DNA of 64,000 bases from Chloracidobacterium sp. (GTDB taxonomy: Bacteria > Acidobacteriota > Blastocatellia > Pyrinomonadales > Pyrinomonadaceae), in contig JADJWP010000002.1 of NCBI GenBank assembly GCA_016716305.1, forward strand, positions 928,501 through 992,500. The letters run 5' to 3'. This document shows positions 17,660-24,996 of this stretch, piece by piece (position 1 is the first letter of the stretch; each line of letters begins with the position of its first letter). The position numbers and the translations under genes were made by a program. Below the pieces are notes generated by a model. That model saw nothing but the letters and a program-made list of their open reading frames with translations. It was not told the origin of the DNA and ran no database searches.

Positions 17660-18733
17660 ATGACACTTAGAAAAACCCCCTCCAAAACACCTCTCCATCG
17701 GCCGACCTCATTACTTGGCGTCGTTCTTTTCGTACTTCTCTCGACCTCGTTGTTCGCGCAAGCGCCGCAACTCAGCCTGGCCGACCTGTTGATCGGGCTT
17801 CGTTCACAGAAGGTGACCCTTCCCGAACGCAACCGCATCCTAACTGAGGCTATAAGAGAACGAGGAGTCACGTTCGTTTACACGGTCGAGATCGCGAAAG
17901 AACTCGCAGCAACGGGTGCATCGCCCGAGCTGTTGAATGCGATCCGTGAAAAGAGCCTTCCGGTCAAGCCCGTGCCCACCCCTGAACCGACGCCGTCTCC
18001 GACCCCGACCCCGCCCGATTTTGGGTTTTATCAGCAGCGCGGCGACGCGAATGCGACCAAGGGTGATTACACAGCCGCACTTAGCGATTACAACCGGGCC
18101 GCCGAAATGCGATCGGATGTTCCGGCGATCTTCATCGCCAGGGCACGAACGCATTTCAACCTGAAATCCTACGACCGTGCTGTTGCTGATTATGATCGAG
18201 CTCTGGAACTGAGTCCGAATGACTCGGCGGCATACGTCAATCGCGGTATGACATTTGAAAGGATCGGCGATCCGACCAAGGCGGTCGCCGACTACCGTAA
18301 GGCTCTGGAACTCGACACTAAGAATGACGAAGCACGAGCCGGCATCAAACGTATCGAAGATGCCATTGCAGCGGCAGAAGCAGAAAAACGGCGGAAGGAA
18401 GCCGCCGCCGCGCCGGTCGTCGAACCGGCCCCTGAGTTCGTGAATCTCGGGACGCTCAACGCTTCAAACGCGACACGAATGGTAACACCGGTCTATTCGC
18501 AGATCGCCCAAAGATCGATGATCGAAGGCAAGGTGACTGTCGAGTTGGAGCTGAATGAAAAAGGCGAGGTCACCTCGGCCAAGGCAACGACCGGTCATCA
18601 AATGCTTCGAAGTGCAGCTGAAACCGCCGCTCAGAAATCAAGGTTTCGCCCGGCATTGTTCAACAACCAGCCGATCAAAGCGAAGGGCATCATCGTCTAC
18701 AATTTCAGTTTGAAGGCAGGCGAACAACAGTAG
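17660..18733 (+). CDS. Secreted TPR protein with TonB C-terminal domain
   Basis: 357 residues. The N-terminal hydrophobic segment (LLGVVLFVLLSTSLFAQA) is a signal peptide. A short helical domain and a Pro/Thr linker (TPEPTPSPTPTPP) follow. Then come three TPR units between about 115 and 235 (GDYTAALSDYNRAAEM, KSYDRAVADYDRALEL, GDPTKAVADYRKALEL), an Ala/Glu helix, and a TonB C-terminal-like domain (IEGKVTVELELNEKGEVTSAKATTGHQMLRSAAETAA). TonB-C domains usually contact outer-membrane receptors, but without an ExbBD pair or N-terminal TonB anchor this may be a structural periplasmic protein. A strong terminator follows. Confidence 0.85.
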   Translation: MTLRKTPSKTPLHRPTSLLGVVLFVLLSTSLFAQAPQLSLADLLIGLRSQKVTLPERNRILTEAIRERGVTFVYTVEIAKELAATGASPELLNAIREKSLPVKPVPTPEPTPSPTPTPPDFGFYQQRGDANATKGDYTAALSDYNRAAEMRSDVPAIFIARARTHFNLKSYDRAVADYDRALELSPNDSAAYVNRGMTFERIGDPTKAVADYRKALELDTKNDEARAGIKRIEDAIAAAEAEKRRKEAAAAPVVEPAPEFVNLGTLNASNATRMVTPVYSQIAQRSMIEGKVTVELELNEKGEVTSAKATTGHQMLRSAAETAAQKSRFRPALFNNQPIKAKGIIVYNFSLKAGEQQ

Positions 18734-18757
18734 GACCGTATGAGTTCGTGGTCATTG

Positions 18758-18785
18758 AAGGCATCCGCTTCCGGGTGCCTTTTCT
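18758..18785. terminator. Terminator between the TonB-C gene and convergent deoC
   Basis: Stem AAGGCATCCG / CGGGTGCCTT (one G-T pair) with a CTTC loop, followed by TTCTT on the plus strand. Confidence 0.75.
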
Positions 18786-18787
18786 TA

Positions 18788-19642
18788 TTAGTATGTTCCG
18801 GCGGTGATCGTCGATGCGACCCCGCTCGCTTCCTGCGCGATCTTTACTCCGACACTCGCACCGATACGCGTTGCTCCGGCTTCGAACATTGCCCTTGCGT
18901 CATCAATTCCCTTCACGCCGCCTGACGCCTTGACGCCTAGTGCAGAACCGACCGTACGCCGCATCAATGCCACATCGTCGACCGTGGCTCCGCCTTTCGA
19001 GAATCCGGTGGACGTTTTCACAAAATCGGCGCCGGCGTTTTTTGAAGCAATACAGGCCCGAACCTTTTCTTCGTCGGTCAAAAGCGCTGTCTCAATGATC
19101 ACCTTACACAGAACTCCGTTTTCATGAGCCGCCTCGGCTACGGCTCGGATATCGTCCTCAACGGCGCAATCGTCTCCCGATTTCAAAGCACCGATGTTGA
19201 TCACCATATCGACCTCACGGGCGCCGTTGAATATTGCCCGGCGGGCTTCATATGCTTTGACGTCGGGCAGCGTTGCACCTAGTGGAAATCCGATCACGGT
19301 GCACACCGGTACCGACGATGACCTTAAAAGCTCGGCCGCGAATTTCACCCAAACAGGATTCACGCATACCGATGCAAATCCGAACTGAGCTGCTTCGGCG
19401 CACAGTTTACGAATATCTGACTCTGCGGCTTCGGGTTTCAGAAGCGTATGATCGATAAGGCTTGCCCAATCGTGTGCAGTTGCCGTTTCGCCGAGGATTA
19501 TCCCGATCCGCTCGGCTCCGGCGTCGACGATGCGCTCGACATCCGCTCGGCAGAATGTCGGGCAATACTCGTCACCTCCGAGCCTAGCCAGCACGAGGTC
19601 TGTAATTTGATCTACCAACTGATCGTATTTTCCGTTCTGCAC
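18788..19642 (-). CDS. deoC: Deoxyribose-phosphate aldolase with microcompartment-tag-like N-terminus
   Basis: 284 residues. DeoC cleaves 2-deoxyribose 5-phosphate to glyceraldehyde 3-phosphate and acetaldehyde. The aldolase core starts at SLIDHTLLKPEA and contains FVKTSTGFSKGGAT with the Schiff-base Lys, plus VKASGGVKG. About 60 residues precede the core. They open with YDQLVDQITDLVLARLGG, a short amphipathic helix of the kind used as encapsulation peptide by enzymes of bacterial microcompartments, followed by a linker. The gene lies 24 bp downstream of an rpiB-like gene with a similar extension. DeoC plus RpiB is the enzyme pair of the sugar-phosphate-utilising (SPU) microcompartments. No shell-protein gene is in this window. 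Confidence 0.93.
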   Translation of the reverse strand: MQNGKYDQLVDQITDLVLARLGGDEYCPTFCRADVERIVDAGAERIGIILGETATAHDWASLIDHTLLKPEAAESDIRKLCAEAAQFGFASVCVNPVWVKFAAELLRSSSVPVCTVIGFPLGATLPDVKAYEARRAIFNGAREVDMVINIGALKSGDDCAVEDDIRAVAEAAHENGVLCKVIIETALLTDEEKVRACIASKNAGADFVKTSTGFSKGGATVDDVALMRRTVGSALGVKASGGVKGIDDARAMFEAGATRIGASVGVKIAQEASGVASTITAGTY

Positions 19643-19666
19643 GTCTTAAGCTCCGAATTTGTACCG

Positions 19667-20458
19667 TTACCTTCGATATTGTCGATCAATATCCGTGATC
19701 TTCGCGACACGGCGCTTGTGTCGTTCCTCTGAGATCTCTGTCGAGAGGAACCTGGTCAAGATCGCCTTTGCATCTTCGAACGACGTCTGTCCGCTCCCGA
19801 GAGTAATTACGTTTGCGCCGTTATGCTCGCGCGAGTTCGAAGCCAGTGCTTCCGAATAGCAGGCGGCGGCACGCACACCGGGCACCTTGTTGGCCGCGAT
19901 CGCACTACCGATTCCGGCACCATCGATAATGATGCCCACGTCCACGTGACCTGATCCGACGGCCGATGCGACGGCATGTGCGATATCCGGATAGTCAACC
20001 GCATCCTCGGAATCGGTCCCGAAATCGCGAACTCGAACTCCGAGGTCGCTTAAAAAGGAGCTCAGCTTTTCTTTAAGCTGAAATCCGCCGTGATCTGCTC
20101 CGATCGCTGCTGAGCTGACCTTGAGTTTAGATTCTCGACCTTCCTTTTTGATCAGAATGATCTGTTTGTCATTTACAATATCGTTTGCGAGTGCAGTGAA
20201 CCGGGCTCCTTCTGAGATCCGCAAGCGCGCTCCGGTTTCGAGTCCGCGAAGGTCGTCTTCCGTTATCAGCGACTTCGACGATTCGTCGCGATCATATTCT
20301 CGCTCACGACTTGCGGCCATTGAACGGACCAACACGTGCGTCGGGTAGACCTGATCGGCATTTTCCGAGTGCGTTCTTTCATCTTGCGGAACCGATTCCA
20401 ACACCTGACGTACCAGGGCCTTTACCCGATCTCGCATTTCTGGATCAATTGTGGCCAT
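19667..20458 (-). CDS. RpiB/LacAB-family sugar-phosphate isomerase with N-terminal extension
   Basis: 263 residues, about 110 more than ordinary RpiB. The C-terminal isomerase domain starts IGADHGGFQLKEKL and includes AIAANKVPGVRAA and SREHNGANVITLGSG. At the position of the E. coli catalytic Cys65 (ICGTG) it has Asp (IIDGAG), so proton transfer may differ. The first 25 residues (DPEMRDRVKALVRQVLESV) form a predicted amphipathic helix like microcompartment encapsulation peptides. Residues about 65-105 (ITEDDLRGLETGARLRISEG...) resemble a small module found in several microcompartment-associated proteins. It precedes deoC by 24 bp. Ribose-5-phosphate is the likely substrate but not certain. 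Confidence 0.85.
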   Translation of the reverse strand: MATIDPEMRDRVKALVRQVLESVPQDERTHSENADQVYPTHVLVRSMAASREREYDRDESSKSLITEDDLRGLETGARLRISEGARFTALANDIVNDKQIILIKKEGRESKLKVSSAAIGADHGGFQLKEKLSSFLSDLGVRVRDFGTDSEDAVDYPDIAHAVASAVGSGHVDVGIIIDGAGIGSAIAANKVPGVRAAACYSEALASNSREHNGANVITLGSGQTSFEDAKAILTRFLSTEISEERHKRRVAKITDIDRQYRR

Positions 20459-20552
20459 AAGTAGAAATGGGTTGCGGCGCTCACCGGGCTTGCCACAAAG
20501 TCGATAGTTGAATAGTATTGCTAAAATCCTCTCTATTCAAACACGCAAATAT

Positions 20553-21128
20553 ATGTCTGTTGAAACAACGGCAGTAACGTTCTCGGAGTTTACAAATCCG
20601 AATCTGGAGGTTTTGTACTCGGCCGATGTCATCGAAAACAGGATCCGCGAACTCGGCGAACAAATAACGGCCGATTACCGTAACCGAGATCTCGTCCTGG
20701 TCGGCGTGCTCAAAGGCTCATGCGTATTTCTTGCGGACCTTATGAGGGCGATCGACCTGCCGCTTTCGATAGACTTCATGTCGGTCTCGAGCTACAAGGA
20801 CGGAACGACCTCGACCGGCGATGTCGAGATCACAAAAGACCTTGGCAACCCGATCCGCGGAAAGGACGTTCTTGTTGTCGAAGACATAGTCGACACGGGA
20901 TTGACGCTGACCCGCCTTCTGGAGATCTTAGGGTCGCGAGGCGCAAACTCGATCCGTTTGATAACGTTTCTCGATAAGCCCGAGCCGAGAATAAAGACCG
21001 ATCTTAAGATCGATTACACCGGCTTCGTCGTCGAAAACCGCTTTGTCGTCGGCTATGGGCTTGATGCGGCCGGACGTTATCGCAACTTACCATTTATCGG
21101 TGTCGTTAAGGATCCGTCGATAGCTTAG
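20553..21128 (+). CDS. hpt: Hypoxanthine phosphoribosyltransferase
   Basis: 191 residues from the ATG at 20553; the frame extends upstream to 20508 without a better start. The enzyme salvages hypoxanthine/guanine to IMP/GMP with PRPP. The PRPP-binding loop VLVVEDIVDTGLTLTRL, the flexible loop SVSSYKDGTTSTGDV, the PPi loop VLKGSCVFLADL and the purine-binding FVVENRFVVGYGLD are all present. It is divergent from the rpiB-like gene. Confidence 0.95.
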   Translation: MSVETTAVTFSEFTNPNLEVLYSADVIENRIRELGEQITADYRNRDLVLVGVLKGSCVFLADLMRAIDLPLSIDFMSVSSYKDGTTSTGDVEITKDLGNPIRGKDVLVVEDIVDTGLTLTRLLEILGSRGANSIRLITFLDKPEPRIKTDLKIDYTGFVVENRFVVGYGLDAAGRYRNLPFIGVVKDPSIA

Positions 21129-21132
21129 ATCG

Positions 21133-21591
21133 CTAGATCGTCGTTGCATTCTCACGCAGATGCCTGCTTGCCAAAAGGCCTCGGATCAGGAAGTAGAGGC
21201 CAACAAGGTGAAAGCCGAATCCGAAAAAATCCCGCAGGCCGATGACCAGCATCGAGTCGATAACGTAAAGAAAGATCCCAAGAACAAACGCCACATCACT
21301 GCCGCGCGCGGCAAAAACTCCGAATGCCGCAAACCCTAATGCGATCAGGACGTTGATCGCGAGAGCCGAGGCAAGCATAGGCGGCACAACACCTTCGGCG
21401 GTCAAACCACCAGAAGTTCCGTCCAACCAGCGAGTTATGCCAAAGGCAACCATCGAATTGGGCGTATTGAAAAAAAACACGATCAGCGAGTTGATGATCG
21501 ACGCCACTGCGAGCCAGTAAAACCAATGAGCGCCGCCGGATTTTGCTTCTCCCGGCGAATATTGGATGGTCTGCCGTTCAATGTTTTCCAT
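21133..21591 (-). CDS. Four-helix membrane protein of unknown function
   Basis: 152 residues. After a polar N-terminus there are about four hydrophobic segments (WLAVASIINSLIVFFF; MLASALAINVLIALGFAAFGVFAA; VAFVLGIFLYVIDSMLVIGL; FHLVGLYFLIRGLLA). No motif allows a functional call. The product is predicted to sit in the inner membrane. It is convergent with hpt (4 bp between stops) and divergent from rplU. Confidence 0.75.
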   Translation of the reverse strand: MENIERQTIQYSPGEAKSGGAHWFYWLAVASIINSLIVFFFNTPNSMVAFGITRWLDGTSGGLTAEGVVPPMLASALAINVLIALGFAAFGVFAARGSDVAFVLGIFLYVIDSMLVIGLRDFFGFGFHLVGLYFLIRGLLASRHLRENATTI

Positions 21592-21685
21592 TGTTTAAGC
21601 CTCCGTTTTCATTTGGTTGTTGCGCCCCGATAATACCACAAAACCAATTCGATGCAGCGGCATTTCTCTAACCGGCCGGTCAGGA

Positions 21686-21714
21686 TTGACGAATCGGCAA
21701 AGTTTAGCTAAAAT
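21686..21714 (+). promoter_or_regulatory. Predicted sigma-70 promoter of the rplU-rpmA operon
   Basis: TTGACG (21686-21691), exactly 17 bp, TAAAAT (21709-21714). The transcript would start near 21721 and have a leader of about 50 nt with GGAG 9-12 bp before the rplU start. Confidence 0.75.
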
Positions 21715-21772
21715 CTAAGTTTTTCGGTTGGCCCTTGCGAGGAGTCGACTGGTTGATGGAGAAAATCACAAA

Positions 21773-22063
21773 ATGAGTTACGCAATAATCAGAACCGGCG
21801 GAAAACAGTTCCCGGTCGAAGAAGGACAAGTACTCCGCGTTCCCTCGATCTCCGGCGATCAGGGAAGCAAGGTCGAACTTGAAGCGTTGGTCCTTGGCGA
21901 AGGGGCGAAGGCCAAGATCGGCTCAGGAAAGGTTTCTGCAACTGTCGTCGGCCACGGTCGCGGTGAAAAGGTCATTGTTTTCAAGAAAAAACGGCGAAAG
22001 CAATACAAACGAAAGCAAGGCCACCGTCAGGGATTTACTGAGATCAAGATAGAAAAGATCTAA
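21773..22063 (+). CDS. rplU: 50S ribosomal protein L21
   Basis: 96 residues from the ATG at 21773 (MSYAIIRTGGKQFPVEEG, the standard L21 start); an in-frame extension to 21728 has no support. L21 binds 23S rRNA and contacts L20. The C-terminal Lys/Arg-rich block (VFKKKRRKQYKRKQGHRQGFTEIKI) is typical. It is followed by rpmA 77 bp later, the usual rplU-rpmA pair. Confidence 0.97.
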   Translation: MSYAIIRTGGKQFPVEEGQVLRVPSISGDQGSKVELEALVLGEGAKAKIGSGKVSATVVGHGRGEKVIVFKKKRRKQYKRKQGHRQGFTEIKIEKI

Positions 22064-22140
22064 TTGAGGGGTTTGATTCTTGGAGAACGCTCAAGGTCTT
22101 TTGAATTAAGACCCGCGTTTTAAGGATGCACAATTGAGAT

Positions 22141-22425
22141 ATGGCACATAAGAAAGGCGTTGGTTCATCTCGAAACGGCCGCGACTCAAACGCACAGCGG
22201 CTTGGATTGAAGAAATTTGGCGGCGAGCACGTACTCGGCGGAAATATCCTGGCGCGTCAACGCGGCACAAAGTGGAAGCCGGGCAACAATGTCGGCCGTG
22301 GAAAGGACGATACCCTTTTCTCGTTGATCGAAGGCTTTGTGAAGTTCGAGGACAAAGGGCGTCGGGGCAAGTTCATTAGCGTCTACGCCGAAGGTGCGGC
22401 TGAGTTGGCCGCTAAAGCCGTTTAG
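22141..22425 (+). CDS. rpmA: 50S ribosomal protein L27
   Basis: 94 residues. MAHKKGVGSSRNGRDSNAQRLG is the classical L27 N-terminus reaching the peptidyl-transferase centre. There is no Firmicutes-type cleavable leader before AHKK. The following GNILARQRGTKWKPGNNVGRGKDDTLFSLIEG is also canonical. A very strong terminator follows 24 bp after the stop. obgE, often the next gene in this operon, is here about 4 kb away. Confidence 0.97.
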   Translation: MAHKKGVGSSRNGRDSNAQRLGLKKFGGEHVLGGNILARQRGTKWKPGNNVGRGKDDTLFSLIEGFVKFEDKGRRGKFISVYAEGAAELAAKAV

Positions 22426-22448
22426 TGATCAGCCAAATCGATCAAAGG

Positions 22449-22479
22449 GCACACGTGATAGCACGTGTGCTTTTTTTTT
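22449..22479 (+). terminator. Strong intrinsic terminator of the rplU-rpmA operon
   Basis: Perfect 9-bp stem GCACACGTG / CACGTGTGC with loop ATAG, followed by nine T. Confidence 0.95.
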
Positions 22480-22780
22480 GCACATAGGTTCTATTGTTTG
22501 ACTTCCTTATTTTCAACTACGGCCAACGACGCGGCGTGGCCCGCACCGACGCTTTCGTCAGGCGACTGGATGCGTATGAGGATATCTCGGGTTTAGTCAT
22601 TCAATTGCCATTTGGTATCCATTCTTGAATTCGCTTTGCAACCGTTCGAACTAATGCCGATTCGATCGAGGTATCTGCGGAGTCAGTAATGGACTTCGCC
22701 GGTCGAAAAAGGCAACCCCACGCATTTTCAGGACGATCAAATTCGAAAATCGTTCTCCATCATCATCGGCAGCGTTCACG
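22480..22780. other. Gene-free spacer, possible degraded coding remnant
   Basis: No intact gene. On the minus strand, about 100 bp ending near 22492 read as 33 codons with natural-looking composition (RDILIRIQSPDESVGAGHAA...VVENKEVKQ, then stop). There is no start codon and an in-frame stop lies just before it, so it may be the decayed end of a gene. Confidence 0.25.
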
Positions 22781-22892
22781 CTTTAGGCTTTAGGCTTTAG
22801 GCTTTAGGCTTTAGGCTTTAGGCTTTAGGCTTTAGGCTTTAGGCTTTAGGCTTTAGGCTTTAGGCTTTAGGCTTTAGGCTTTAGGCTTTAGG
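22781..22892 (+). repeat. Tandem repeat, 16 perfect copies of the heptamer CTTTAGG
   Basis: 112 bp made of exactly 16 uninterrupted copies of CTTTAGG with no base difference. The sequence then breaks to GACTTTCAG. It does not code for anything in context. Perfect identity implies recent slippage expansion, so copy number probably varies between strains. The unit is telomere-like in appearance, but that is likely coincidental. Confidence 0.97.
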
Positions 22893-23005
22893 ACTTTCAG
22901 TTTCCGGGAAAAAAGTCTGTTGAGTCAATCAAAATATCGCAAAACTTTGGCAAATACAGTCGCTTTTTGCAGCTTCAACATTTTTTTTCGCTGTTTTTTT
23001 TTCTG

Positions 23006-23146
23006 TTTTCCACAGGCTAATGGAACGTCGCTTGCTCAGATCGAATATCGGCGATCTCGACCAGTCGCTAGAATTAGGTGTTCCCGGAACGATCGGCGAT
23101 ACTTTTCCACATTTTTTTCCACAAGTTAACCGCAAACTTTTCCACA
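23006..23146 (+). promoter_or_regulatory. Cluster of four DnaA-box-like 9-mers
   Basis: TTTTCCACA occurs at 23006-23014, 23103-23111, 23115-23123 and 23138-23146, all on the plus strand. Each fits the relaxed DnaA-box consensus TTWTNCACA. T-runs of eight and nine lie at about 22981-23002, giving an easily melted segment beside the boxes. The cluster lies between the heptamer repeat and the promoter of the structured RNA. It could be a replication origin, a DnaA titration site or a DnaA-controlled promoter region. No dnaA, dnaN or gidA gene is in the window. Confidence 0.5.
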
Positions 23147-23189
23147 ACTGGTCTTACTTTGACCTGGGAATAGTTAAAGCACTTTCTAG

Positions 23190-23217
23190 TTGACATCAAA
23201 AAAATCGGGTGTAAGAT
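23190..23217 (+). promoter_or_regulatory. Predicted sigma-70 promoter of the structured RNA
   Basis: Consensus -35 TTGACA (23190-23195), 16-bp spacer, -10 TAAGAT (23212-23217); expected start about 23224. Confidence 0.8.
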
Positions 23218-23223
23218 AGCGTC

Positions 23224-23725
23224 ATAGTCGAAATTGCTTACGGGCATTTTGACCGACACCGGGAGGTGGAACGGATACGGTGACGTATCGTTCGCGGACA
23301 GTAGGAGCGGAAAGCCGCTGTCACGAACGCCTGGAGTCGAAGCCGAAAGGCTTGCTAGGTCGGTCGAAAGATCGATCGAGTCGCTCGGATAAAAACGAGT
23401 GACGCTCCTCGGACCTGATCAGCCGAATGAGTGCAAGGCCGCTCGCATCGAAAGATGTCGAGCCTCGTTGCCGGGAACGTAACCGGCGGTGGAGGAAAAG
23501 CCACCACAAAAAAAACCTAACGGCATCTGGCACTTCGAGTGCGACGGAATGTGTAAACAGGAAGGATGCTGACCGGAGATAAAGCTCCCCGCAGAGCGTC
23601 TTCGGGATACAAAATCGGCAGCTTGACCGTGTACATGGGAAAGCGGCCAGCCTTTCAAGGCACTTCGGTGCCAGGATAGGAACACGAAAGCGTCGTTTCA
23701 AGAGATTGGAACGACGCTTTTGTTT
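23224..23725 (+). ncRNA. Large structured non-coding RNA of unknown class (about 500 nt)
   Basis: The segment has its own promoter and terminator and contains at least eleven hairpins. GATACG-GTGA-CGTATC is at 23274-23289. A nested stem with GCGG-AAAG-CCGC inside GTTCG/CGAAC spans 23290-23328. AAGCC-GAAA-GGCTT is at 23340-23353, TCGGTC-GAAA-GATCGA at 23360-23375, and an 8-bp stem at 23380-23403. GCTCGCATC-GAAA-GATG(T)CGAGC is at 23441-23463. GCCGG/CCGGC is at 23470-23487 and GGTGG/CCACC at 23488-23505. A GCATC/GATGC closing stem (23523-23569) holds a hairpin at 23530-23542. GGAG/CTCC is at 23575-23588 and GGCAC-TTCG-GTGCC at 23659-23672. GNRA and UUCG loops appear only when read on the plus strand, fixing the orientation. 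RNase P (GAGGAAAGTCC), tmRNA, 6S and SRP signatures were not found. The minus-strand frame 23321-23701 is taken as an artefact. Confidence 0.8.
23687..23725 (+). terminator. Intrinsic terminator of the structured RNA
   Basis: Perfect 11-bp stem AAAGCGTCGTT / AACGACGCTTT with a 12-nt loop, followed by TTGTTTG. It ends 3 bp before the convergent permease stop and may serve both. Confidence 0.9.
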
Positions 23726-23727
23726 GT

Positions 23728-24996
23728 CTATTCGTGTCTAAGTGCGTCGATCGGGTCCAGTCGGGCGGCCTTCCATGCCGGAAGTAATCCGAAGACCAAC
23801 CCGATGCTGACCGATACGCCAAAACCAACGAATGGCGCCCACAATGGAATGTAGGTCGGCAAGATGACCTGGATCAGCAGCGAAAGCCCGACGCCAAGTA
23901 GAATTCCGAGCACTCCGCCAAATGCCGTTAACGTTACAGCCTCAATAAGGAACTGCGTGATGATGTCTGCTTTACGAGCTCCGATCGCTTTTCGGACACC
24001 GATCTCTTTTGTCCGTTCGGTGACTGACACGAGCATCACATTCATTACGCCGATCCCGCCGATCAACAGACCAACACTCGAGATCGCGACCATCAGAATA
24101 AATATCCCGCTCGTTATTGCTCCGAACTGTTTTACGATCTCGTCCGAGGTTTGGACCCCGAAATTGTCCGGTTTACCGGATGGGACTTGTCTCTGCCGCC
24201 TTAAGATCAAACGTATTTCCTCCAGAGCCTCGTTCAGTCGACCGGGCTTGGCGGTTGCCATAATGAAGCAGTCTTCGTTTGCCGGATAAAGCTGTTTGAT
24301 CGTCTTGAATGGCAGATAAACAGCCTTATTCTCATTGTTCGGATCCTCCGAACCGACGAGAAATATCTCGCGCTCCTGCAGCACCCCGATCACGCGGTAA
24401 TTGCGGCCTTCGATCTGGATCTGCTGGTCCAGGGCGTTCGAAAAAGGAAACAAGGTGTTGGCGATGTCGATACCTATCACGGCAACTTCGGCTCGCCTTT
24501 GCTCTTCCTCGGACGTGAAATAGCGCCCTTCCCTGAGATGTGAGACGCCCATGCGGAAATAGTCGGCTGCGGCTCCCTGCACGGTCGCGTTGGTCATCTC
24601 GATCTCTTTGTTTCGAATGTTGACCCTTTCGGTAAAAGGCCCTGCGGTAAAGTCAACCGGCGACATGAACGGACTGACGAATTCGCAGCTGCTGCATTCG
24701 GACCGGATCGCATCGGCGTCCTCCTCGCGTAGCGGTTTTCGTGTTCGCTCCTCCATTGACGGGTTGAAGTTGAAGCCAGGTTCGAACTTGAATGCGTATA
24801 CAGAATTCGTCCCAAATGCCTCGATCTCTTTGGAAACTCGCGAGTCGATCCCGGAGACAAATGCCGCTATTACGATCACTGTCGTGGTACCTATGACAAC
24901 TCCTAAAATTGTCAAAAATGAACGGAGCTTATGCTGACGCAGAGTGTCGAAGGCCATCCGCACGTTCTCGTAAAAGTTTGAGTGACGAAGTCTCAT
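23728..24996 (-). CDS. ABC transporter permease, MacB/FtsX type (second of two)
   Basis: 422 residues. One N-terminal membrane helix (LRSFLTILGVVIGTTTVIVIAAF) is followed by a large periplasmic MacB-type domain (about 45-280) and three C-terminal helices of the FtsX fold (MNVMLVSVTERTKEIGVRKAIGARKADI loop; final PAWKAARLDPIDALRHE). MacB-type permeases transmit ATP hydrolysis to the periplasm to drive efflux or mechanical work instead of forming a channel. The start codon directly follows the stop of the paralogous upstream gene (TAGATG). No ATPase or membrane-fusion gene is present on either side, so partners must be elsewhere. Confidence 0.9.
   Translation of the reverse strand: MRLRHSNFYENVRMAFDTLRQHKLRSFLTILGVVIGTTTVIVIAAFVSGIDSRVSKEIEAFGTNSVYAFKFEPGFNFNPSMEERTRKPLREEDADAIRSECSSCEFVSPFMSPVDFTAGPFTERVNIRNKEIEMTNATVQGAAADYFRMGVSHLREGRYFTSEEEQRRAEVAVIGIDIANTLFPFSNALDQQIQIEGRNYRVIGVLQEREIFLVGSEDPNNENKAVYLPFKTIKQLYPANEDCFIMATAKPGRLNEALEEIRLILRRQRQVPSGKPDNFGVQTSDEIVKQFGAITSGIFILMVAISSVGLLIGGIGVMNVMLVSVTERTKEIGVRKAIGARKADIITQFLIEAVTLTAFGGVLGILLGVGLSLLIQVILPTYIPLWAPFVGFGVSVSIGLVFGLLPAWKAARLDPIDALRHE

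Noticed and set aside
22480..22600. Possible gene end on the minus strand
   Set aside because: Only 33 codons with no start codon and an in-frame stop before it; kept as a possible remnant only.
22781..22892. CRISPR array or telomere
   Set aside because: Seven-base units with no spacers and no cas genes; telomere resemblance has no support inside a chromosome.
23321..23701. Minus-strand 126-codon open frame across the structured RNA
   Set aside because: The promoter, terminator and GNRA/UUCG loop sense all point to a plus-strand RNA; the Arg/Ser/Phe-rich translation matches no family and looks like antisense of stems.
23224..23725. RNase P RNA, tmRNA, 6S or SRP RNA
   Set aside because: None of the conserved blocks could be found (no GAGGAAAGTCC, no tRNA-like CCA end, no SRP GNAR apical loop with paired internal loop); a covariance search would settle this.
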